Notes under the pieces: model-generated
What the model saw: the letters and a program-made list of their open reading frames with translations, nothing else
The model's database searches: none
Told to the model about the DNA's origin: nothing
Part shown: positions 26,315 to 32,365 of the stretch, piece by piece
How positions within the stretch are numbered: the stretch's first letter is position 1
How the letters are laid out: every line of letters starts with the position of its first letter
Translations under genes and position numbers: made by a program
NCBI GenBank assembly: GCA_937923375.1
Contig: CALAJG010000278.1
Coordinates: 1-32,365 of the forward strand
Source of the DNA: an uncultured Leucothrix sp.
GTDB taxonomy: Bacteria > Pseudomonadota > Gammaproteobacteria > Thiotrichales > Thiotrichaceae
Length of the DNA: 32,365 nt
Direction: 5' to 3'

Positions 26315-28246
26315 TTGAGCGAATTAAACAAAAATATTTTGATGTGGGTGGTGATCGCTCTGGTTTTGATTGGAGTTTTCAGTAAGTTTCAAGAACCTAC
26401 ATCCACATCCAATAATTTGGCTTATTCTCAATTTCTTGATCGCGTAAAGAACAAAGAGATTCGAAACGTCGAAATTAGGGGGCAGTCTATTGTTGGTTAT
26501 ACCAGCAACAACGAAACATTTACGACTTATGCACCTCTTAATGACCCTAAGATGTATGATGAATTACTGACTAATGATGTGCAGGTACAGGTCGATCCTC
26601 CTGAGGGTCGTAATATCCTAGTCGACATACTCATTAACACGATTCCATTCCTAATCATAGTGGGACTTTGGATATATATCATGCGTCAAATGCAAGGCGG
26701 CGGCGGTAAAGGCGGCCCGATGTCATTTGGTAAGAGCAAGGCTCGCATGATGACGGAAGATCAGGTGAAAGTGACTTTTGCGGATGTTGCAGGGTGTGAA
26801 GAAGCTAAAGATGAAGTCTTTGAACTCGTCGAATTCTTACGTGACCCCAGTAAATTCCAGAAGCTTGGCGGAAAAATTCCCCGAGGTGTATTACTAGCCG
26901 GGTCGCCCGGTACCGGTAAAACCCTGCTAGCTAAAGCGATCGCGGGTGAAGCCAAGGTCCCATTCTTCAGCATCTCCGGATCAGACTTTGTTGAAATGTT
27001 TGTGGGTGTAGGTGCTTCACGTGTTCGCGACATGTTTGAACAAGCCAAAAAACACGCGCCGTGCATCATCTTTATCGATGAGATTGATGCTGTTGGACGC
27101 AAGCGTGGCGCAGGCGTTGGTGGCGGTCATGATGAGCGTGAGCAAACGCTTAACCAGCTGCTGGTTGAAATGGACGGTTTTGAAGGGACTGAAGGCGTTA
27201 TTGTTATTGCTGCAACCAACCGCCCTGATGTACTGGACCCTGCACTGTTAAGACCGGGTCGTTTTGATCGTCAGGTAGTGGTTCCATTACCAGACGTACG
27301 TGGTCGTGAGCAAATCTTGAAAGTTCATATGCGCAAAGTACCTTTGGGCAACGACGTAAAACCGTCTTTATTAGCTCGCGGCACACCAGGGTTCTCAGGT
27401 GCTGATCTCGCCAATCTTGTTAACGAGGCAGCTCTATTCGCTGCTCGCAGCGAGAAGCGCACGGTTAATATGGAAGAGTTTGAAAAAGCTAAAGACAAGA
27501 TCATGATGGGCGCAGAACGCAAATCAATGGTGATGAATGAAAAGGAAAAGCGCAATACTGCTTATCATGAGGCTGGTCACGCTATTATCGGCCTTAAAGT
27601 TCCAGACCATGATCCTGTTTATAAAGTAACAATCATTCCGCGTGGTCGTGCTCTTGGAGTCACGATGTTCCTTCCTGAAGAAGAACGTTTTAGTCACAGT
27701 AAGCAATCGCTGGAAAGTCAAATATCTACACTGTTCGGCGGTCGTATTGCTGAGGAGATGATTTTTGGAAAAGACAGCGTCACTACCGGTGCCTCAAATG
27801 ATATCGAGCGAGCTACGGCTATCGCCCGAAATATGGTGACCAAGTGGGGACTTTCAGAGAAACTTGGACCACTGGCCTACAGTGAGGAAGAAGGTGAAAT
27901 CTTCCTTGGTGGCGCGACAACCTCTCACAAACAAATGTCTGATGAGACTGCTCAGTCGATTGATTCTGAAGTACGTTCGTTTATTGATCGAAACTATGAT
28001 CGTGCAGAAACTATTTTGAAAGAGAATATCGACACATTGCATTTAATGGCAGAAGCACTAATCAAATACGAAACAATCGACAGCGATCAGATCAAAGAGA
28101 TCATGAGTGGTAAACCACCTACCCCACCTGAAGACTGGAACGACGAAGATAATCCAGAAGATGGTGGAGATGGTGGAACTGTTATTGAAGAGAATGCAGA
28201 TGTTGTTGACGAAGTGGTCAATGCTGACCCTGCAAGCTCACATTGA
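26315..28246 (+). CDS. ftsH: ATP-dependent zinc metalloprotease FtsH
   Basis: A 643-residue hexameric inner-membrane AAA+ protease. Two transmembrane helices (about 7-24 and 105-125) flank the periplasmic domain. Walker A is GSPGTGKT (196-203), Walker [10 protein letters not shown], the pore FVG is in [12 protein letters not shown], the second region of homology ends RPGRFDRQV, and the zinc site is His418-Glu-Ala-Gly-His422. The start is TTG at 26315 with AGAGGA 8 nt upstream; the next ATG would remove part of the first helix. The acidic tail after 600 is longer in Glu/Asp than usual. In E. coli FtsH controls LpxC and heat-shock factor, but that is not shown here. Confidence 0.98.
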   Translation: MSELNKNILMWVVIALVLIGVFSKFQEPTSTSNNLAYSQFLDRVKNKEIRNVEIRGQSIVGYTSNNETFTTYAPLNDPKMYDELLTNDVQVQVDPPEGRNILVDILINTIPFLIIVGLWIYIMRQMQGGGGKGGPMSFGKSKARMMTEDQVKVTFADVAGCEEAKDEVFELVEFLRDPSKFQKLGGKIPRGVLLAGSPGTGKTLLAKAIAGEAKVPFFSISGSDFVEMFVGVGASRVRDMFEQAKKHAPCIIFIDEIDAVGRKRGAGVGGGHDEREQTLNQLLVEMDGFEGTEGVIVIAATNRPDVLDPALLRPGRFDRQVVVPLPDVRGREQILKVHMRKVPLGNDVKPSLLARGTPGFSGADLANLVNEAALFAARSEKRTVNMEEFEKAKDKIMMGAERKSMVMNEKEKRNTAYHEAGHAIIGLKVPDHDPVYKVTIIPRGRALGVTMFLPEEERFSHSKQSLESQISTLFGGRIAEEMIFGKDSVTTGASNDIERATAIARNMVTKWGLSEKLGPLAYSEEEGEIFLGGATTSHKQMSDETAQSIDSEVRSFIDRNYDRAETILKENIDTLHLMAEALIKYETIDSDQIKEIMSGKPPTPPEDWNDEDNPEDGGDGGTVIEENADVVDEVVNADPASSH

Positions 28247-28255
28247 CAAAAATGT

Positions 28256-28287
28256 GCCCAGAGTTGTCTTCACTGATAACTCTGGGC
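28256..28287 (+). terminator. Stem-loop between ftsH and glmM
   Basis: GCCCAGAGTT (28256-28265) pairs perfectly with AACTCTGGGC (28278-28287) around 12 nt, 9 nt after the ftsH stop. No T-run follows, so it may attenuate or process the message rather than stop it fully. Confidence 0.45.
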
Positions 28288-28372
28288 GGTTACCAACTCG
28301 AGGAGCTGAAAAGTTACTGATAACTGATTTCATCTATTAAATAATAAAAATTACAATCTTAGGAAACTAATT

Positions 28373-29719
28373 ATGGATAGAAGATACTTTGGTACCGATG
28401 GTATTCGAGGCGAAATTGGCACTTATCCAATGACACCAGACTTTGTTCTGAAACTTGGATGGGCTGCAGGAAAGGTTCTCGCTAATCAAAAAAATCCGTT
28501 AGTCGTTATCGGTAAAGATACAAGAATTTCAGGCTATATGCTGGAGTCAGCATTAGAGGCCGGATTAGTTGCTGCAGGCGTAAATATACGATTACTTGGT
28601 CCAATGCCAACCCCAGCGATAGCCTACCTCACAAAGACTTTCAGAGCATCGGCTGGCATCGTAGTTAGCGCATCACACAATCCTTACCAAGATAACGGTG
28701 TAAAGTTTTTTTCATCTAATGGAACAAAGCTGGCGGACGAGACCGAATTAGCAATCGAAAGCTATCTAGAGCAAGATATTGTGACGGTAAAATCTTCCAA
28801 GCTCGGCAAGGTTGTCCGGGTCGATGATGCTACGGGTAGATACATCGAATTTTGTAAGCGCGCACTACCGTCTGATATCAAACTAGAAGGTTTAAAAATC
28901 GTTGTGGACTGCGCCAATGGTGCCACTTACCACGTAACACCTCATATTTTGTCAGAGCTTGGGGCCGATCTCATTACTGTTGCCAACTCTCCAAACGGGC
29001 TGAACATCAACCATGAGTGCGGCGCTACTTCACTTGATATGCTATCGAAACAGGTCATCTTGCATGAAGCTGACCTTGGCATTGCGCTGGATGGCGATGG
29101 CGACCGCCTCATGATGATCGACCATACCGGTGCAGTCATTGACGGCGATGAAATACTAGCTATCATCACTAAACATCGTATGAATGACGAAACCTCTGGT
29201 CAGGATATAGTCGGCACATTGATGAGCAACCTTGGGCTTGAGCAGTCAATTGAAGGGATGGGACTGAATTTCCATCGCGCCAATGTCGGTGATCGCTATG
29301 TTATGGAAAAGTTAATAGAAAATAATGGCATTCTAGGCGGAGAATCATCTGGGCACATAATCATCCGCGATAGGATCGAGACAGGAGACGGAACCATTGC
29401 TGCACTACAGGTGCTGAGAGCAGTTATTGAGACAGGCCGCTCTTTACATGAACTCAAACATGTTATGACCAAATATCCTCAGACATTGATCAATGTAGAT
29501 CTTAGTGGTTCAGTTGATGTAGAGAGTAACAACCAGATACAGCAGGCGGTTAATGATGCAGAAACACAGCTAGGTAAGCGTGGTCGGGTATTGCTTCGTG
29601 CATCTGGAACTCAACCATTGATCAGGGTTATGGTTGAAGGCCAGGATGAAAATGAAACTGCAATGCTTGCCGCCGGTATCGCTGAAGTAGTTACTGCAGA
29701 AGCCACTGCTGCAAGTTAA
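28373..29719 (+). CDS. glmM: Phosphoglucosamine mutase
   Basis: A 448-residue enzyme that converts glucosamine-6-phosphate to glucosamine-1-phosphate for peptidoglycan and LPS precursors. [12 protein letters not shown] begins the protein, phosphorylated Ser101 is in [11 protein letters not shown], the magnesium loop is DGDGDR, the sugar loop is GGESSGH and the phosphate-binding loop is [12 protein letters not shown]. The length is standard. In E. coli folP lies between ftsH and glmM; here the gap is 126 bp with no gene. Confidence 0.98.
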   Translation: MDRRYFGTDGIRGEIGTYPMTPDFVLKLGWAAGKVLANQKNPLVVIGKDTRISGYMLESALEAGLVAAGVNIRLLGPMPTPAIAYLTKTFRASAGIVVSASHNPYQDNGVKFFSSNGTKLADETELAIESYLEQDIVTVKSSKLGKVVRVDDATGRYIEFCKRALPSDIKLEGLKIVVDCANGATYHVTPHILSELGADLITVANSPNGLNINHECGATSLDMLSKQVILHEADLGIALDGDGDRLMMIDHTGAVIDGDEILAIITKHRMNDETSGQDIVGTLMSNLGLEQSIEGMGLNFHRANVGDRYVMEKLIENNGILGGESSGHIIIRDRIETGDGTIAALQVLRAVIETGRSLHELKHVMTKYPQTLINVDLSGSVDVESNNQIQQAVNDAETQLGKRGRVLLRASGTQPLIRVMVEGQDENETAMLAAGIAEVVTAEATAAS

Positions 29720-29736
29720 ACAGAGGTCACACAATT

Positions 29737-29774
29737 AAAAAGCGGACTGAAAACTCACAAATCAGACGCTTTTT
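29737..29774. terminator. Bidirectional terminator between glmM and the M28-like gene
   Basis: AAAAAGCG (29737-29744) pairs with CGCTTTTT (29767-29774); the stem continues imperfectly through ACTGA/TCAGA. Flanking A-run and T-run let it end transcription from glmM (plus) and from the leftward gene ending at 29820. Confidence 0.7.
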
Positions 29775-29819
29775 GTCTTTCAAGGGCTAAGCAAGCCGGC
29801 AGTCATGATATTTATCTAC

Positions 29820-30857
29820 TTAAAAAAATGACTTCAGTTGTGCGAAATACTTTGAAAACAAATTTTCATCAGACCTGCTACCGGCGCTCTCACTATCCAT
29901 AATAGTCTGGTATAAGGCCTGAACAACACGCGACATCTTTTGATAGTCCAGAGAAATTGCCTTATTAGAGGCTTGATTTTCTGGCACTCGATATTCTAAG
30001 AGGTCACTCACCTGTAATGCGGTAAAGTCGTGCAACCAATAATTTTCATGATCGGAGCCACCAACCAACGGGAAATTTTCTGGCGCACTTAAGGACTCAA
30101 CTGCCAGATCCGGGATTCGACTAAAACTGTGCTTAACAGATCGAATTGCCCCAAAGTCATCTAATCGGCTCGACAAGCCAATAAAATCAGCGGTATCAGG
30201 ATATAGCATTTTCATGAAGGAAAATGGATAACGCTGAGAGTTTGTTGCCCTTCGATAGTATCCAACGCTGCGCAACGCCAACATCAGTTGAATATCAATT
30301 TTTTTATCTTTAAGTGCCTTAGCATGGTGAAAGCTCCCCATATCCAGCGTTCCATTTGCCACCATACCTGCAGTCGCATAAGCAACCAACTCTACTGCGA
30401 CTGGGAGCTTATCTTTATTTGCCCCTAGCACCCTGGCCGCTTCTAATAAAGCAGCCACCCCACTATAATTCCAGTGTTGCTGAGCAATCCCTTTTGGTGA
30501 AGAGTATTGAACGCCAATGACGATTCGCTGGTTTGTATTTGGCCCCATTAACAGACTGACATTATTATAGCGGCCACTCATACCCACAAAGCCTTGTTTA
30601 GTAGGTTTTCCAATGCGTTTTAGATAAGCGTAAATATAACTATCAGTGCTTAATGACTCTTTCATCAATTGCTGTGAAGTCGCAATTTTCTGAAGATTGA
30701 TGACATGGTTTTTTAAGTTTGCAGCATTGACCTCGGGAAGGTCATCGGAGGTAGGCATTGGCAGAATCGGCTGTGTGATAAAGAACCACAACAGCGCGCA
30801 TACTATAAATATAGCAATTAACCAATCAATAAGTCTTGCAACCAATCTGCTGAACAT
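29820..30857 (-). CDS. Membrane-anchored M28-peptidase-like protein, probably inactive
   Basis: A 345-residue protein with one N-terminal transmembrane helix (about 10-30) and an outward domain that follows the M28 zinc aminopeptidase fold: RIVIGVQYSS, NYSGVAALLEAARVL, VELVAYATAG, LDMGSFHHAKAL, SQRYPF and SDHENYW can be lined up with active relatives by eye. The catalytic positions are changed: Gln117 for the first His ligand, HW (128-129) for the Asp pair, Ala163-Gly164 for the Glu-Glu pair, Arg196 for the later acidic ligand, and no HTxxDT-like His near the end. Only SDH (268-270) is kept. It probably binds a peptide or partner rather than cutting. The gene stands alone between terminators. 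Confidence 0.75.
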   Translation of the reverse strand: MFSRLVARLIDWLIAIFIVCALLWFFITQPILPMPTSDDLPEVNAANLKNHVINLQKIATSQQLMKESLSTDSYIYAYLKRIGKPTKQGFVGMSGRYNNVSLLMGPNTNQRIVIGVQYSSPKGIAQQHWNYSGVAALLEAARVLGANKDKLPVAVELVAYATAGMVANGTLDMGSFHHAKALKDKKIDIQLMLALRSVGYYRRATNSQRYPFSFMKMLYPDTADFIGLSSRLDDFGAIRSVKHSFSRIPDLAVESLSAPENFPLVGGSDHENYWLHDFTALQVSDLLEYRVPENQASNKAISLDYQKMSRVVQALYQTIMDSESAGSRSDENLFSKYFAQLKSFF

Positions 30858-30989
30858 TATTTGTAGTCCTAGTTTTTACAGATTACAGAGATACACCTCT
30901 CCTACATCCCCAAATGAACTATACAGCCTAATGGTCTGACGTTACATTTTAGTTTTTATTATTCTATGTAAATGCATACAAATATGCAC

Positions 30990-31015
30990 AAAAAAGCCGG
31001 CTTAAGCCGGCCTTT
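30990..31015 (-). terminator. Rho-independent terminator of rpsT
   Basis: On the minus strand GCCGGC (31011-31006) pairs with GCCGGC (31001-30996) around TTAA, extended by a G-T pair and AAA/TTT, and runs into T6 (30995-30990). It is 18 nt after the rpsT stop. Confidence 0.9.
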
Positions 31016-31033
31016 AAATTCGCCGCTTAACGA

Positions 31034-31294
31034 TTAAAGCGCGCGAATACGAGAATTCAAGCGGCTCTTATGTCTAGCTGCCTTATTCTTGTGAATGAGT
31101 CCTTTTGACACACCTGAATCAATTGAAGGTACTGCAGCAGTATATGCTTCAGAGGCAGCCGCTTTGTCACCAGCTTCTATGGCCGTCACTACGCGCTTGA
31201 TCTGAGTACGCATGGTTGTTGTATAGTGCTTCTTGTGAACACGACGCTCTTCTGACAAGCGCACACGTTTTTTTGCTGATTTGATATTAGGCAA
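31034..31294 (-). CDS. rpsT: 30S ribosomal protein S20
   Basis: An 86-residue basic helical protein of the small subunit. PNIKSAKKRVRLSEERR and the C-terminal HKNKAARHKSRLNSRI match bS20, and the length is standard. The start is TTG at 31294, with GGGAGAG 4-6 nt upstream; the family begins MANIKSAKK and here the codon before Pro is TTG. E. coli rpsT also starts with UUG, where the weak start is part of autogenous control, so this looks like a kept feature. An in-frame TTG eight codons earlier gives a non-family extension. Confidence 0.96.
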   Translation of the reverse strand: MPNIKSAKKRVRLSEERRVHKKHYTTTMRTQIKRVVTAIEAGDKAAASEAYTAAVPSIDSGVSKGLIHKNKAARHKSRLNSRIRAL

Positions 31295-31318
31295 TTTACT
31301 CTCCCGTTCGGGCGTCAA

Positions 31319-31655
31319 AATTAAGACGCGTATTGTGCCGCATCTTACCCCCTCTGGGCAAGATCAATTTAAAACTTTTTCCAAAAAATCCAACCTAAAT
31401 TCAAATATCTTTTCAGCTTAAGTTGGTAGGTAATTTCTAACACACGATACTCGTTACTCAAACTGAAAATTCTATGATTCCCAGTGTTCTTCAGGCTTCT
31501 CTTCAAGAGCCAATACACGCATTCGTACATGCATCTGCATTTGATTACAAGTAGTTTTAATGAGCGACCAGTTATCTAAAGGCACAAAAAAAACCAGTAA
31601 AACTGGGCTTCTTAGGGTGATCACAGGTTGTGGTCGATAACCTGTAATCTATACT
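31319..31655. other. Intergenic region between tRNA-Ser and rpsT
   Basis: This 337-bp stretch should hold the rpsT promoter near 31340-31390 (TTGCCC with CACAAT at 18 bp on the minus strand is a weak candidate) and the 3' processing and terminator signals of tRNA-Ser near 31586-31649. A short minus-strand reading frame at 31472-31585 is described under findings. No other gene was seen. Confidence 0.5.
31586..31607 (-). terminator. Terminator downstream of tRNA-Ser
   Basis: On the minus strand CCAGT (31606-31602) pairs with ACTGG (31598-31594) around 3 nt and enters T8 (31593-31586). A second stem lies between it and the tRNA: 31619-31629 with 31639-31649, 11 bp with one mismatch. Confidence 0.65.
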
Positions 31656-31745
31656 TGGCGGAGAGACAGGGATTCGAACCCTGGGAGGGTTTAACCCCTC
31701 GCTGGTTTTCAAGACCAGTGCATTCGACCACTCTGCCATCTCTCC
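31656..31745 (-). tRNA. tRNA-Ser(UGA)
   Basis: A 90-nt class II tRNA. The acceptor stem GGAGAGA pairs with TCTCTCC, followed by discriminator G and an encoded CCA. The anticodon stem CTGGT/ACCAG holds the loop CTTGAAA, giving anticodon TGA (reads UCA and other UCN). The long variable arm GAGGG/CCCTC and the T arm CAGGG-TTCGAAT-CCCTG are complete. Confidence 0.97.
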
Positions 31746-31809
31746 AAAGAGCGCGTATCATAATAAAAAACGGTGATTCGCGCTAGTGCTTTTAAACGAT
31801 TTATTGAAA

Positions 31810-32145
31810 TTATTCGCTGCTACCTTTACCACCAGATGCCGTAGGAAATACAGTTACATTATCACCGCTGTCGTAGTCCGTAATCTTACACAAACCACGC
31901 TCTTTGACTTCATCAATACGGATAATGCTGTGAAGCGGCACAAAACTGCGCTTAACGCCACCAAACTCGGCCTTAAGCTTTTCCTCACTCGGGTCGATAA
32001 GAATCTCACTGGCATTGCCAAAGACGATCTCTTCAATGGCCAGAAACCCATACAAGTCAGATTCGTAAACCTGTTTGGCATAGATATCGTAAACTTTGTC
32101 TTTGTTGATAAAGCTGATTCTGTAAAGCCGTGTCTTCTCGCCCAC
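31810..32145 (-). CDS. DUF1820 family protein
   Basis: A 111-residue cytoplasmic protein resembling the DUF1820 family of gammaproteobacteria, whose function is unknown. RLYRISFINKDKVYDIYAKQV begins the conserved domain, YGFLAIEEIVFG and FVPLHSIIRIDEVKERG follow, and the tail is Gly/Ser-rich. The start is GTG at 32145, with GAGG about 10 nt upstream; no ATG is available nearby. It lies 73 nt after the lptE-like stop on the same strand, and tRNA-Ser follows 64 nt later. Confidence 0.82.
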   Translation of the reverse strand: MGEKTRLYRISFINKDKVYDIYAKQVYESDLYGFLAIEEIVFGNASEILIDPSEEKLKAEFGGVKRSFVPLHSIIRIDEVKERGLCKITDYDSGDNVTVFPTASGGKGSSE

Positions 32146-32218
32146 GCAGTTTATACCTCGATAAATTGAGCGGCCTTTCTAACAGAATTTTTCACTGCTG
32201 GCACGCATTTTTTCGCCT

Positions 32219-32365
32219 CTATTGAACAAGACTTTTAAATCGCAGCAATATTAACCTGGCAGCATCTTTTCTAAGCTCCTGACGAATCAGGCGCTCTTCA
32301 GCTTGTTCACCCAATACAAAGTCAGAATCATAATTCATCGCCGCATCGATATTTACAGGATAAGT
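32219..32365 (-). CDS. lptE: Probable LPS-assembly lipoprotein LptE, C-terminal end (5' part outside window)
   Basis: The last 48 codons of a leftward gene, in frame up to the window edge, ending CAA TAG. The end reads NYDSDFVLGEQAEERLIRQ then ELRKDAARLILLRF. This matches the end of LptE, where a strand and a loop (D...VLG) are followed by a helix with EE..L...MR.DAA..IL.RL. LptE is the outer-membrane lipoprotein that plugs the LptD barrel. With only 48 residues the call rests on pattern similarity. holA usually follows lptE; here a DUF1820 gene does. Confidence 0.65.
   Translation of the reverse strand, partial: TYPVNIDAAMNYDSDFVLGEQAEERLIRQELRKDAARLILLRFKSLVQ

Noticed and set aside
30970-30990. 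TGCATA/TATGCA dyad near the rpsT terminator
   Set aside because: Short, AT-rich, and next to a clear terminator; no reason to treat it as a site.

Overview
The window looks like a piece of a gammaproteobacterial chromosome of moderate G+C. Three blocks have gene orders typical of that class: mrcA divergent from pilMNOPQ-aroK-aroB, yhbY divergent from rlmE-ftsH-glmM, and an lptE-like tail near the right edge. The genus cannot be named from the sequence. No insertion sequence, CRISPR array, prophage or rRNA operon was seen; the only RNA gene recognised is a tRNA-Ser(UGA). About half a dozen genes start with GTG or TTG.

Region 1 (1-6760) is the accessory part. It holds the catalytic end of a gamma-glutamyltranspeptidase, then two divergent transcription units around an intergenic region at 3126-3251. 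Leftward are a periplasmic solute-binding protein with its own terminator, then a glutathione S-transferase and a creatininase-family amidohydrolase with an ATGA overlap. Rightward are a polar-amino-acid ABC ATPase, a permease with a lipobox-like N-terminus, an AhpD-like protein lacking its second active-site cysteine, and an amidase-signature hydrolase. Together they suggest uptake and breakdown of an amide or gamma-glutamyl compound. The substrate is unknown, and this is the best candidate in the window for an undescribed pathway.

Region 2 (6761-10714) contains recN between two secreted or anchored calcium-binding-type proteins. One has four EF-hand loops at an exact 28-residue period. The other is membrane-anchored with two thrombospondin-type-3 blocks joined by a long basic linker.

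Region 3 (10715-22889) is housekeeping: dgt-aroB-aroK, the type IV pilus alignment and secretin operon pilMNOPQ, divergent mrcA (PBP1A), and hemE convergent with mrcA. Region 4 (22890-29800) carries rpsU, bamE, an unknown coiled-coil membrane protein, ssb, a tandem CDGSH iron-sulfur protein, yhbY, rlmE, ftsH and glmM. folP, usual between ftsH and glmM in E. coli, is absent here.

Region 5 (29801-32365) carries a membrane-anchored M28-peptidase-like protein that has lost its apparent zinc ligands, rpsT with a TTG start, tRNA-Ser, a DUF1820 protein and the 3' end of a probable lptE.
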